Shown here: in pieces, positions 17,168 through 26,101 of the stretch
Position numbering within the stretch: the first letter of the stretch is position 1
Layout of the letters: each line of letters starts with the position of its first letter
Assembly: GCF_002223055.1 (NCBI RefSeq)
Contig: NZ_NKFL01000006.1
Location: 2,852,001-2,916,000, forward strand
Direction of reading: 5' to 3'
Source: Burkholderia sp. HI2500
GTDB lineage: Bacteria > Pseudomonadota > Gammaproteobacteria > Burkholderiales > Burkholderiaceae
Length of the DNA: 64,000 nucleotides
The notes under the pieces: generated by a model
The model's database searches: none
Seen by the model: the letters and a program-made list of their open reading frames with translations, nothing else
What the model was told of the DNA's origin: nothing
Translations under genes and position numbers: made by a program

Positions 17168-18316
17168 ATGAAGACGAAGACAAGGAACGGCCTGCTGGCC
17201 GCCGGAGCGTGCTGCGCATTTGCCGCGCCGGTCGCGCATGCGCAGTCGAGCGTGACGCTGTACGGGATCATCGATACGGGCGTCGAATACGTGTCGCACG
17301 CGAACGCGGCAGGCGACCACGTCGTGCGGATGCCGGGCGTGACGGGCGAGCTGCCGTCGCGCTGGGGGCTGCGCGGCACCGAGGATCTCGGCGGCGGCTA
17401 TCAGGCGGTGTTCACGCTCGAAAGCGGCTTCAACGTGCGCGGCGGCGATCTCGGCCAGGGCGGCCGGTTGTTCGGGCGCCAGGCATTCGTCGGGTTGAAG
17501 AGCGGCTTCGGCACGCTCGCGTTCGGGCGCCAGTACACGATGACCTACCTCGCGCTGCAGGGCGCGGACATCATCGGCCCTGACATCTACGGGCTCGGCT
17601 CGTTCGACGCGTACGTGCCGAATGGCCGCGCCGACAACGCGGTGACCTACGTCGGCGCGTATCGCGGCGTGACGTTCGGCGCCGCGTATTCGTTCGGCCG
17701 CGACGGCGCGGGCACCGGCAACTCGCCGGGGCAGGGCACGTGCGCGGGGCAGGTGCCGGGCGACGCGGTGCAGTGTCGCAACTGGTCGGTGATGCTCAAG
17801 TACGACAGCGCGTACTTCGGTGCGGCGGCGTCGTACGAGGAACAGCGCGGCGGCACCGGCGCGGCCGCGAACTTCTTCGACGGCGTCGCGCCCGTTCCCT
17901 TCACCAGCAGCGGCGGCAAGGACGCGCGCACGCACGTGAGCGCGTATGCGCAGGCGGCCGGCGCGAAGATCGGCGCGGGCTGGATCGGGCGGCGCGTGTC
18001 GACCGGTTCGCCGGCCGCGGCGGGTGCGCATTCGGATTTGTTCTTCGTCGGCGCATCGTATGCGGTGAAGCCGGATTTCGTCGTCGACGGCGAAGGCTAC
18101 CGGATCGTCAACAGCGCGCACGACACGCGCGCGACGATGGCCACGCTGCGCGCGACCTATCTGTTGACGAAGCGCACGGCCGTCTATGCGCAATCGTCGT
18201 ATCTGTGGAACAGCGCGCATGCGCGCTACTCGGTCAGCGGCGGCGGGCCCGGCACGACGCCCGGCGCGGGGATGGGGCAGCTCGGCGCGATGGTCGGCGT
18301 GCGGCACATGTTCTGA
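17168..18316 (+). CDS. Outer-membrane porin, Burkholderia general-porin type
   Basis: A 382-aa beta-barrel porin. A signal peptide (MKTKTRNGLLAAGACCAFAAPVAHA) is followed by QSSVTLYGIIDTGVEY, the standard first strand of Burkholderia/Neisseria trimeric porins. GRQAFVGLKSGFGTLAFGRQ is the usual strand before the constriction loop, and the protein ends in a C-terminal phenylalanine (GVRHMF) as required for barrel assembly. Located between the MFS importer and the secreted esterase, it probably admits phenolic acids or their esters. Ribosome site GGAGACGC precedes the ATG. Confidence 0.9.
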   Translation: MKTKTRNGLLAAGACCAFAAPVAHAQSSVTLYGIIDTGVEYVSHANAAGDHVVRMPGVTGELPSRWGLRGTEDLGGGYQAVFTLESGFNVRGGDLGQGGRLFGRQAFVGLKSGFGTLAFGRQYTMTYLALQGADIIGPDIYGLGSFDAYVPNGRADNAVTYVGAYRGVTFGAAYSFGRDGAGTGNSPGQGTCAGQVPGDAVQCRNWSVMLKYDSAYFGAAASYEEQRGGTGAAANFFDGVAPVPFTSSGGKDARTHVSAYAQAAGAKIGAGWIGRRVSTGSPAAAGAHSDLFFVGASYAVKPDFVVDGEGYRIVNSAHDTRATMATLRATYLLTKRTAVYAQSSYLWNSAHARYSVSGGGPGTTPGAGMGQLGAMVGVRHMF

Positions 18317-18349
18317 TTCACCGGCGTGACGAACCGAACGGGAGTTATC

Positions 18350-20074
18350 TTGAACAGGAAATCTGCATTCCTCTGTATTGCGCCGCTGTCCGCCGCCGCG
18401 ATGCTCGCCGGTTGCGGCGGCGACGATTCGGTGAATTCCGCACCGACGCACCTGAGCGCCGCGACACCGGCCGCGATGGCGCAGACCTGCGACGCGCTCG
18501 CCGCGAAGCTCGCGTATGCGAACACGTCGTTCACGTCGGTGACGACCGCGGCCGCCGGCGCGCTCACGGTGGCGGGCAAACCGATCGCCGAGCACTGCGT
18601 GATCGCAGGGAAGATGAACGAGCGCGTGAGCACGGTCGACGGCAAGACCTATGCGATCGGCTTCGAAATGCGCTTGCCGAAGGCGTGGAACGGCCGCTTC
18701 TTCTACCAGGCGAACGGCGGCCTCGACGGCAACGTCGTGACCGCGACCGGCGAGATCGGCGGCGGCGGGCCGCTGACCGACGCGCTGAACCAGGGCTTCG
18801 CGGTGATCAGCTCGGATTCCGGGCACAGCGCCGCGCAGAACCCGCTGTTCGGCCTCGATCCGCAGGCACGCCTCGACTACGGCTACGGCGCGGTCGACGC
18901 GCTCACGCCGATGGCGAAGCAGGTGATCCGGCTCGCGTACGGCAAGGCGCCTGATCGCAGCTATTTCGGCGGCTGCTCGAACGGCGGCCGTCACGCGATG
19001 GTCACGGCGGTGCGCAACCCGGCCGACTACGACGGCATCATCGCGGGCGATCCGGGCTTTCATCTGCCGAAAGCGGCGATCGGCGAGATGTACGGCGCGC
19101 AGCAGTTCGCGAAGATCGCATCGGCGACCGGCTCGAACGGGCTGCCGGATATCCGCAGCGGCTTCAATGACGCGGAGCGGCAGTTCGTCGGCGCGAAGAT
19201 CCTCGAGAAATGCGATGCGCTCGACGGCGCGGCCGACGGGATGGTGCAGGACGTCGCCGCTTGCCAGGCGCACTTCAGCGTCGATGCGGACATCCCGACC
19301 TGCGCGAACGGCACGCGCACGGGCGCATGCCTGACGACCGCGCAGAAGACCGCGCTCGGGAACGTGTTCACGGGCGCTCGCAACAGCGCGGGCCAGGCGC
19401 TCTATGCGGGCTTTCCGTACGATCCGGGCATCGCGGGCGGCGGCTGGGCCGCGTGGAAGCAGTCGAATTCGATCACGCTCGACCCGGCCGCGATGGCGTT
19501 CACGTTCATGTCGCCGCCAAAAACCGCCGCGGCGCTCGCGAACCTGCCCGGTTTCGCGCTCGGCTTCGACATGGATAACGACGCGCCGGCGATCTTCGCG
19601 ACCAGCGGCGTGTACACGCAATCCGCGTGGACGTTCATGACGCCGCCTGACGAAACCAACCTGTCCGCGCTGAAGGCGCGCGGGGCGAAGCTGCTCGTCT
19701 ATCACGGCACCGGTGACCCGGTGTTCTCGTTCGACGACACGCGCGACTGGTACGCACGGGTCGCGCAGGCGAACGGCGGCGATGCGTCGGATTTCGCGCG
19801 CTTCTATCCGGTGCCGGGGATGAACCACTGCTCGGGCGGGCCGGCGGCCGACCAGTTCGACCTGCTGACGCCGCTCGTCGCGTGGGTCGAGCAGGGGCAG
19901 GCGCCCAATGCGGTGGTGGCCACCGCGCGCGATGCGACGAACGTGGCGCCGAATGCTGACGTGCCCGCGTCATGGGGCGCGGGACGTACGCGGCCGCTGT
20001 GTCCGTATCCGCAGGTGGCGCGCTACAACGGGTCGGGCGACGTGAATTCGGTGGCGAGCTTCAGTTGCCGCTGA
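18350..20074 (+). CDS. Tannase/feruloyl esterase family lipoprotein
   Basis: A 574-aa esterase of the tannase family, which cleaves feruloyl or galloyl esters. The start is taken as TTG at 18350: it has GGAG 9 nt before it and begins a lipoprotein signal with lipobox LAGC (Cys22). The longer frame from GTG at 18326 lacks a ribosome site. The serine is in GGCSNGG (Cys209-Ser210) and the histidine in GMNHCSGG (His493-Cys494), giving the family CS-D-HC pattern in which a disulfide joins serine and histidine. It would release ferulate at the cell surface for the porin, importer and catabolic genes upstream. Usual length for the family. Confidence 0.9.
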   Translation: MNRKSAFLCIAPLSAAAMLAGCGGDDSVNSAPTHLSAATPAAMAQTCDALAAKLAYANTSFTSVTTAAAGALTVAGKPIAEHCVIAGKMNERVSTVDGKTYAIGFEMRLPKAWNGRFFYQANGGLDGNVVTATGEIGGGGPLTDALNQGFAVISSDSGHSAAQNPLFGLDPQARLDYGYGAVDALTPMAKQVIRLAYGKAPDRSYFGGCSNGGRHAMVTAVRNPADYDGIIAGDPGFHLPKAAIGEMYGAQQFAKIASATGSNGLPDIRSGFNDAERQFVGAKILEKCDALDGAADGMVQDVAACQAHFSVDADIPTCANGTRTGACLTTAQKTALGNVFTGARNSAGQALYAGFPYDPGIAGGGWAAWKQSNSITLDPAAMAFTFMSPPKTAAALANLPGFALGFDMDNDAPAIFATSGVYTQSAWTFMTPPDETNLSALKARGAKLLVYHGTGDPVFSFDDTRDWYARVAQANGGDASDFARFYPVPGMNHCSGGPAADQFDLLTPLVAWVEQGQAPNAVVATARDATNVAPNADVPASWGAGRTRPLCPYPQVARYNGSGDVNSVASFSCR

Positions 20075-20096
20075 CGTAGCCGTCGATGGGAGGTGG

Positions 20097-20120
20097 CCGG
20101 CGCATGCATTCGTGCGCCGG
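20097..20120. terminator. Hairpin between convergent esterase and Lrp genes
   Basis: CCGGCGCA and TGCGCCGG form an 8-bp stem with an 8-nt loop; imperfect pairing of flanking GAGG and CCTC lengthens it. No T-run follows, so its action as a terminator is tentative. Confidence 0.4.
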
Positions 20121-20145
20121 TCGCCTCATGTGTGCAACCGCTCAC

Positions 20146-20622
20146 TTACTCGCCCGGCTCGACCGGCACCTCGAGCCCGACCTTCACGCGGCTCATGCTC
20201 ACCAGCGTCTTGAACCGCTTCACGTTGTTGTTCGCGAAGAACAGCTCGCGCGTGAGCGCGTTGTACTGATCCATGTTGCGTACGGCCAGGATCAGCACGA
20301 AATCCCATTCCCCCGTCACGTAGTAGCACTGCTGGATCTGCGGGCAGCGCTCGAAGGTGCGCTTCATCGCGTCGAGCTGGTCGATCTGCTCGCTTTCGAC
20401 CTCGACGTTGACGACGATCGTCAGCGGATGATCGACCTTGTCCGGCGCGACGACAGCGGTGTAGCGCTCGATCACGCCTTCGTCCGCGAGCCGTTTCAGG
20501 CGCCGGTTCACGGCCGCGGTCGACAGGTTGACGCGCGCGCCGAGCTCGCTTTGCGGCGTCTGCGCGTCGCGCTGGATTTCCATCAGCAGCTTGCGATCGA
20601 ACGCATCGAGTGGGGTGGTCAT
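20146..20622 (-). CDS. Lrp/AsnC-family transcriptional regulator
   Basis: A 158-aa regulator with an N-terminal helix-turn-helix (LGARVNLSTAAVNRRLKRL, about 28-46) and a C-terminal RAM/ligand domain (CYYVTGEWDFVL, about 99-110). It is divergent from the diaminopropionate ammonia-lyase gene, with about 158 nt of AT-rich DNA between them. Lrp/AsnC proteins usually control the neighbouring amino-acid gene in response to its substrate, so it probably regulates the lyase and M20 hydrolase. Confidence 0.9.
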   Translation of the reverse strand: MTTPLDAFDRKLLMEIQRDAQTPQSELGARVNLSTAAVNRRLKRLADEGVIERYTAVVAPDKVDHPLTIVVNVEVESEQIDQLDAMKRTFERCPQIQQCYYVTGEWDFVLILAVRNMDQYNALTRELFFANNNVKRFKTLVSMSRVKVGLEVPVEPGE

Positions 20623-20780
20623 GATGGCGCGTGAAACCTCGAAAGAATGAGAAATTTTTGCGTGGCAGTCGCTAATTTGGCGATTTTATTGACCCGCATG
20701 CGCAATATTATTTTTCGAACCGGCGGCGCGTGCAACCCGTGCGCGCCCGACCCGAACCGACTCACGGAGTGCTGCCCGCG

Positions 20781-22013
20781 ATGCTGATCGCCAACCCCCG
20801 CGCCTCGCGCGCCGCCTATCCCCACGCGCTGCGCCGCGTGATGAACATGGCATCGGCCGACGAAAGCGGCGCGTGGCTGTCGCACTGGCCGCTCGTCGGC
20901 AACGCGCGCACGCCGCTGCGCGCGCTGCCGGATCTCGCCGCGCGGCTCGGCGTCGCGAGCGTCAGCGTGAAGGACGAGTCGTGCCGCTCGCCGCTCGGCA
21001 GTTTCAAGGCGCTTGGTGCGCCGATCGCGCTGGTGCGGCTCGTGAAGCGCCTGCGACGCCCGCAGGATCTCGATCCGCAAGGGCTCGTCACCGGCCGCTA
21101 CGCGGCGGAACTGGCCGACCTGACGGTGATCAGCGCGACCGACGGCAATCACGGCCGCGCGCTCGCCGCCGCCGCGCGTGCGATCGGCTGCGGGTGCGTG
21201 ATCGTGCTGCACGCGAACGTCGACGCCGAGCGCGAACGCGCGATCTCCGCGTACGGCGCGCGGATCGTGCGCATCGAGGGGAACTACGACGAGTCGGTTG
21301 TCTGCGCGGCGCAGCTTGCGCAGGCGAACGGCTGGTATGTCGTGTCCGATACGTCGTACGACGGCTACGAAGCGATTCCGCGCGACGTGATGCAAGGCTA
21401 TGGCGTGATCGCCGCCGAGGCCGCCGCACAGGCGGCGCAGGACGACGGGCGCCCGTTCACGCATGTGCTGCTGCAGGGTGGCGTGGGCGGCCTCGCCGCG
21501 GGCGTCGCGAGTTACCTGTGGGAGCGCGACGGCGTGCAGCGGCCGCGTTTCATCGTCGTCGAGCCGCGCCAGGCCGATTGCCTGTACCAGAGTGCGCTCG
21601 CTGGGCGCGCGTCCAGGGCGACCGGCAGCGTCGATTCCGTGATGGCGGGGCTCGCGTGCGGCGAGGCGTCGCCGCTGGCGTGGGACTTCCTCGAGATGTG
21701 CATCGACTACTTCATGCTGATCGACGACGAAGACGCCGTGCAGGCGATGCGCGGCCTCGCGGCCGGCAGCGGTCGCGACGTGCCGCTCGTGGCGGGCGAA
21801 TCGGGCGCGGCCGGCGTCGCGGGGCTCGAGGTGCTGATGCGCGACCCTGCGCTCGCACGGCAGGTGGGGCTCGATGCGCACTCGCGCGTGCTGGCGATCA
21901 ATACGGAAGGCGCGACGGCGCCGTCCGTGTACCGGAACTGCGTCGGCGAAACGGCCGATGCCGTGCTCGCGCGGCAGCGCGCCTGGCAGGACCGCGCGGC
22001 AGTGGCGGCCTGA
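20781..22013 (+). CDS. dpaL: Diaminopropionate ammonia-lyase, PLP fold type II
   Basis: A 410-aa PLP enzyme that converts 2,3-diaminopropionate to pyruvate and ammonia. The PLP lysine is Lys76 in LGSFKALGAP, with the substrate-sensing SATDGNHGRA segment and the phosphate-cradle QGGVGGLAAG. These motifs match bacterial YgeX-type lyases rather than threonine deaminase. The ATG at 20781 was chosen because ACGGAG lies 12-17 nt upstream; an in-frame GTG at 20730 would add 17 residues. The M20 hydrolase follows 49 nt later, suggesting degradation of an acylated diamino acid. Confidence 0.85.
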   Translation: MLIANPRASRAAYPHALRRVMNMASADESGAWLSHWPLVGNARTPLRALPDLAARLGVASVSVKDESCRSPLGSFKALGAPIALVRLVKRLRRPQDLDPQGLVTGRYAAELADLTVISATDGNHGRALAAAARAIGCGCVIVLHANVDAERERAISAYGARIVRIEGNYDESVVCAAQLAQANGWYVVSDTSYDGYEAIPRDVMQGYGVIAAEAAAQAAQDDGRPFTHVLLQGGVGGLAAGVASYLWERDGVQRPRFIVVEPRQADCLYQSALAGRASRATGSVDSVMAGLACGEASPLAWDFLEMCIDYFMLIDDEDAVQAMRGLAAGSGRDVPLVAGESGAAGVAGLEVLMRDPALARQVGLDAHSRVLAINTEGATAPSVYRNCVGETADAVLARQRAWQDRAAVAA

Positions 22014-22062
22014 ACGACATCCCGACCGATCCCGATCGACCACGACTGACGAGGCCAACGCC

Positions 22063-23238
22063 ATGGACGCAACCGAAGAAAGCACGCTGCAGGGGCAACT
22101 GAAGACCTGGCGCCGCCACTTGCACCAGCATCCGGAGACGGGGTTCGAAGAGGTGAACACGTCGGACTACGTCGCGCGCATCCTGACGACGCTCGGGCTC
22201 GACGTGCATCGCGGGATCGGCGGCACGGGGCTCGTCGCGAACCTGACGGCCGGCACCGGCAAGCGCGCGATCGGCATCCGCGCGGACATGGACGCGCTGA
22301 ACATCGCCGAGCACGCGCCGGGCCGCGAACACGCGTCGCGCACGCCCGGCAAGATGCATGCGTGCGGGCACGACGGCCACATGTCGATGGTGCTCGGCGC
22401 CGCGCAGCTGCTGGCCGAGCGCAAGGATTTCGACGGCACCGTGCGTTTCATTTTCCAGCCGGCCGAGGAGCACGGCCGCGGCGCGAAGGCGATGATGGCC
22501 GACGGGCTGTTCGAGCGCTTTCCGGTCGACGCGATCTTCGGCGCGCACAACATGCCGGGCATGCGCGCGGGCACGTTCTCGACGCGTGCGGGCGGCATCA
22601 TGGCGAGCGAGGACAATTTCGTGATCCGGATCGACGGGCGCGGCACGCATGCGGCGCGCCCGCACATGGGCATCGATCCGATCGTGATCGGCGCGCAGGT
22701 CGTGTTCGCGCTGCAGACGATCGTGTCGCGCAATCTCGATCCTGGCCAGCAGGCCGTGATCTCGTGCACGGAGTTCATCACCGACGGGCTGCGCAACGTG
22801 CTGCCGTCGACGGTGACGATCAAGGGCGACACGCGCAGCTATTCGCGCGACGTGCAGGCGCTGCTGGCCACGCGGATGCGCGAGATCAGCGAAGGGATCT
22901 GCCGCACGCACGGCGCGACCTGCATGTTCGAGTACACGCACGAGTTCGCGCCGACGGTGAATTCGCCGGAATGGGTCGACACGGCCGTGCGGGCCGCGGC
23001 GCAGGTGGCGGGCGCGGAGAACGTGGACGCGAACGTCCAGCCGATGATGATCTCGGAAGACTTCGGCGCGTTCTTGCAGGCGGTGCCCGGCAACTTCGTC
23101 TTCATCGGCAACGGGGAGGCGGCAGGGCGCGGCGGCGTGCCGCTGCATAACGCGGGCTATGACTTCAACGACGAGATCCTGTCGATCGGCGCGCGGTATT
23201 TCGAGGCGGTGGCGCGGCAGGCGTTGAAGGCGGCGTAG
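22063..23238 (+). CDS. M20 family amidohydrolase/aminoacylase
   Basis: A 391-aa zinc-dependent M20 peptidase-family hydrolase of the hippurate hydrolase/N-acyl-amino-acid deacylase type. Metal-site motifs are RADMDALNI, HACGHDGH and FQPAEEHGRGA, with the dimerisation-domain GRGTHAARPH and the C-terminal SEDFGAF. The longer upstream frame overlaps the lyase and was discarded. Lying directly after the ammonia-lyase under the same divergent Lrp regulator, it may release the lyase's substrate from an N-acyl or peptide form; this link is inference. Confidence 0.88.
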   Translation: MDATEESTLQGQLKTWRRHLHQHPETGFEEVNTSDYVARILTTLGLDVHRGIGGTGLVANLTAGTGKRAIGIRADMDALNIAEHAPGREHASRTPGKMHACGHDGHMSMVLGAAQLLAERKDFDGTVRFIFQPAEEHGRGAKAMMADGLFERFPVDAIFGAHNMPGMRAGTFSTRAGGIMASEDNFVIRIDGRGTHAARPHMGIDPIVIGAQVVFALQTIVSRNLDPGQQAVISCTEFITDGLRNVLPSTVTIKGDTRSYSRDVQALLATRMREISEGICRTHGATCMFEYTHEFAPTVNSPEWVDTAVRAAAQVAGAENVDANVQPMMISEDFGAFLQAVPGNFVFIGNGEAAGRGGVPLHNAGYDFNDEILSIGARYFEAVARQALKAA

Positions 23239-23328
23239 CGCATCGCTGCATGAGGCGAATGCGACGGGAAACGGCTCGCTGTGCGGCGGTCCGTTTCACT
23301 GTCACGCGACACGAGCGACGCCGCAGCC

Positions 23329-23372
23329 GCAGGCAACACATCGTGGCCGCGCTCGCGCGATGTGTTGCCTGC
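23329..23372. terminator. Strong hairpin between convergent M20 and aminotransferase genes
   Basis: A 15-bp perfect stem (23329-23343 with 23358-23372; core AGGCAACACATCG) and a 14-nt loop lie between two convergent gene ends. No T-run follows on either strand, so it may be a processing or roadblock hairpin rather than a classic intrinsic terminator. Confidence 0.55.
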
Positions 23373-23388
23373 CGCGAATGTCACGCCA

Positions 23389-24747
23389 TCACACCAGCTC
23401 GCCGAGACACGCGTCGAACTGCGCGACGAGCCGGTCGACATCATCGGCCGTCGTCTGCGGACACACGAGCATCATGTTGTGGAATGGCGTGATCAGCACG
23501 CCGCGATTCAGCAGGTACAGGTGCACGATGTGCTCGAGTTCGCTGTCGAGCTGCGCGCCGGCGATCGTGCCGTTGCGCGGCGGCGTGGGGGCGAACTGGA
23601 ACTCGGTGCGCGCGCCGATGCGCGTCACGCACCACGGCAGTTCGTGTTTCGCGATCGCCTGCTCGAGCCCGGTCGCCAGCCGCGCGGCGAGTTCGAACAT
23701 GTGCGCATAGGCCGCGTCGGTCGCGACTTCGGCGAGCGTCGCACGCATCGCATGCATCGCGAGCATGTTCGCGGTGAGCGTCGTGCCGATCCCCGAGTGG
23801 CCGGGCGGCGCGTTCAGCTTCGCCTGCTTCGCGCGTTCCGCGAATTCGGCGCTGAACCCGTACACCGCGCACGGCACGCCGCCCGCGATCGGCTTGCCGA
23901 CCACCAGCATGTCCGGCTCCAGATCGTGCGCGACCGCATAACCGCCCGGGCCGCTGCTGATCGTGTGGGTTTCGTCGATCACGAGCAGCGTGCCGTGGCG
24001 GCGCGTCAGTTCGCGCGCGGCCTCCCAGAAGCCCGGATCGGGCAGCACCATCCCGATGTTCGTCATCGCGGGCTCGGCGAGCACGCAGGCGACATCGCCG
24101 CGTTTCAGCGCGGCTTCGAGCGCGGCGAGATCGTTGAATTCGACGACGCGCGTGTTCGCGAGCAGGTCGTACGACTGCCCGAGCAGGCTGTCGCGCTGCA
24201 CGGGGCGGCCGTCGACGAGATCGACGAAGACGTCGTCGACCGTGCCGTGATAGCAGCCGTTGAACACGACGATCGTGTTGCGGCCGGTGGCCGCGCGCGC
24301 CCAGCGCAGCACGAAGCGGTTCGCGTCGCTCGCGCTCAGCGCGAATTGCCAGACCGGCAGCCGGAAGCGGCGCGCGAGTTCGCGCGACACCCACGCGGCA
24401 TCCTCGCTCGGCAGCATCGTCGTGTAGCCGCGCGTGGCCTGCTCGACGAGTGCCCGCGCGACGGGTTCGGGCGCATGGCCGAACATCGCACCGGTGTCGC
24501 CGAGGCAGAAGTCGGCGTAGCGGTGGCCGTCGACGTCGGTGAAGGTCGCGCCGCGCGCTTCTTTCACATACAGCGAGAACGGCGTCGACCAGTCCTGCAT
24601 CCAGTGCAACGGCACGCCGAACAGCAAGTGCTCGGACGCTTCCGCGGACAGGGCGCGGGAGACCGGCATGGCTTCGGTGAATGCACGGCGCTCGCGATCG
24701 AACAGCGCGCGGGCGCGGATGAGGTCGACTCCGTGGCGGGAAGGCAA
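23389..24747 (-). CDS. Class III PLP aminotransferase
   Basis: A 452-aa aminotransferase of the glutamate-1-semialdehyde aminomutase-like branch of class III. Motifs: GDTGAMFGHAPEPVA, the cofactor-binding FNGCYHG, VIDETHTISSGPGG and the PLP lysine in VVGKPIAGG. The start is taken as TTG at 24747 because AGGAG lies 6 nt upstream; the frame continues to 24867 but that extension has no ribosome site and no family similarity. It converges on the lyase-M20 pair and may act on a related amino acid. The substrate cannot be told from sequence. Confidence 0.82.
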   Translation of the reverse strand: MPSRHGVDLIRARALFDRERRAFTEAMPVSRALSAEASEHLLFGVPLHWMQDWSTPFSLYVKEARGATFTDVDGHRYADFCLGDTGAMFGHAPEPVARALVEQATRGYTTMLPSEDAAWVSRELARRFRLPVWQFALSASDANRFVLRWARAATGRNTIVVFNGCYHGTVDDVFVDLVDGRPVQRDSLLGQSYDLLANTRVVEFNDLAALEAALKRGDVACVLAEPAMTNIGMVLPDPGFWEAARELTRRHGTLLVIDETHTISSGPGGYAVAHDLEPDMLVVGKPIAGGVPCAVYGFSAEFAERAKQAKLNAPPGHSGIGTTLTANMLAMHAMRATLAEVATDAAYAHMFELAARLATGLEQAIAKHELPWCVTRIGARTEFQFAPTPPRNGTIAGAQLDSELEHIVHLYLLNRGVLITPFHNMMLVCPQTTADDVDRLVAQFDACLGELV

Positions 24748-25150
24748 AGGCAGCTCCTGGGCTGTGAGGATGACGAAGACGATAGCGCGGAGCGCGGGGG
24801 GCTGAATAGAGGCGGAATTACCGAGGCGGACGCAGGTGCTCGGACGCGGCGATTCAATGATGCGCATGTTGAAGTGCGAGCAGCACGAAGACCCGGCTCA
24901 TTTTTTCCATTCGATTCAATTTGATTGGTAGATAGCATAGGTAAATAAAAAACGGAAATCGGCATAAAGGTTTCCATGTATTTGATTCCGGTTTTTCGCA
25001 ACCTATCGTTGACGCATGTCGTTGCGTGAATATGTCCACATGGCTAGGTGAATACTGCCTTACGGGAGGGTGACGGCAGGGTGGGCAGGCCGGCGAAAGG
25101 GCATTGCCGGCCCCATGCGCGCAATGACGGAAATGGCATTCCACGGGGAT
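24748..25150. other. Non-coding stretch, AT-rich in the middle
   Basis: No supported gene. About 24890-25050 is conspicuously AT-rich against its surroundings and would suit promoters for the leftward aminotransferase and the rightward pilin gene. Small frames here have no ribosome sites or domains. Confidence 0.5.
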
Positions 25151-25197
25151 ATTGCATTCAAATTTCGAGATACTGGAATATCGAATTTGAATGCAAT
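25151..25197. repeat. 14-bp inverted repeat upstream of the pilin gene
   Basis: ATTGCATTCAAATT (25151-25164) and AATTTGAATGCAAT (25184-25197) are exact inverted copies with a 19-nt spacer, ending 81 nt before the pilin start. It could be a regulator site, an RNA hairpin in the 5' leader, or a transposon-end remnant. No protein is adjacent that obviously binds it. Confidence 0.6.
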
Positions 25198-25278
25198 GGG
25201 CGGAATGTTTTGTCCGAAGCGAACCGCTAATGGGCGGCGTTCGGATTTCACGAAACGGCCTGAATACGGAATAGAAAA

Positions 25279-25851
25279 ATGAAGATCGGCAAATACATCA
25301 TCGCGGCGGGCGCATGCATTGCATTCACCGGCATCGCCCAGGCGGGCCCGACGTCGCCGCACGCCGTCGTCAAGACGATCCGGTTGACGGCGCACATTGG
25401 CGACAGCCTGTTCGTGTCGACCTCGGGCGATGCGGCCGCCCATGGCGTGGTCGAGCTGAATGCGACGGACGGCTCGCCGCAGACGTTCGGCGCAACGCTG
25501 CCGATCCGCGTCTACACGACGAATCCCGACGTCCGCGTCGCGCTGCTGCAGCCGCTGAGGCTGTCGAACGGCCGCTACGACATGACCGACGCGAAGGTCG
25601 TGCTGGCGGACAAGGCCGGCGGCGCGGACATCGCGCACGACGGCGCGCGCACGCTCACCCTGGTCAAGCCCGGCATCAATGGCTACGACGAAACCCGCAA
25701 CCTGACGATCCGTGCCAATGCGCCGGCTACGCGCGGGGCAGCCGGAGTCAACGGAAGCTACCGGGGCGATCTGGTGCTGATGTTCGAACCGGTCGCGTCG
25801 GCGGGGGACGATACGGTCCCGGGCGGCAGGGTGGCGGCGGTAGACAAGTAG
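25279..25851 (+). CDS. CS1-type (class 5) fimbrial major subunit
   Basis: A 190-aa secreted pilin. Signal peptide MKIGKYIIAAGACIAFTGIAQA. The C-terminal half carries the CfaB/CblA-like pattern: PGINGYDETRNLTI followed by GSYRGDLVLMFEPVA, which are the alpha-pilin donor-strand folds. In Burkholderia, proteins of this family form cable pili with a chaperone, usher and tip adhesin; none of these partners is nearby, so this is an orphan subunit that either uses an assembly system elsewhere or is a remnant. The ATG lies after a purine-rich leader and a 14-bp inverted repeat. Confidence 0.78.
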   Translation: MKIGKYIIAAGACIAFTGIAQAGPTSPHAVVKTIRLTAHIGDSLFVSTSGDAAAHGVVELNATDGSPQTFGATLPIRVYTTNPDVRVALLQPLRLSNGRYDMTDAKVVLADKAGGADIAHDGARTLTLVKPGINGYDETRNLTIRANAPATRGAAGVNGSYRGDLVLMFEPVASAGDDTVPGGRVAAVDK

Positions 25852-25898
25852 GGATCTGGCCGGCCGGGTTGCTGCAATAAAAGTTTTTGCGCATAAAC

Positions 25899-25925
25899 CG
25901 ACAGCGGCACGACTGGCCGCTGTCG
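25899..25925 (+). terminator. Hairpin after the pilin gene
   Basis: CGACAGCGGC and GCCGCTGTCG form a 10-bp perfect stem with a 7-nt loop, 47 nt after the pilin stop, followed by TATTG. The weak T-content makes efficiency uncertain. Confidence 0.6.
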
Positions 25926-26101
25926 TATTGCATGGAAAGTTAGTGTGTGCTCACAGTCGGGCTGTTGCGTTCGACGTGTGTTCGGCGCCGGTCCATGGTG
26001 TGCCGACGTCGCTGCGAATGACGGGAGCGTCGACGCGCGGTGCCGGTGAGTGGGTGCTCGCTTGGCGGTGCCTGGCGCTTCCCGTTCGCAGCAGCGGCAC
26101 G

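Noticed and set aside
17147..19828. 893-codon leftward frame opposite the porin and esterase
   Set aside because: Antisense shadow; composition dominated by Arg, Ala, Val and Gly without motifs, and both plus-strand proteins have full families.
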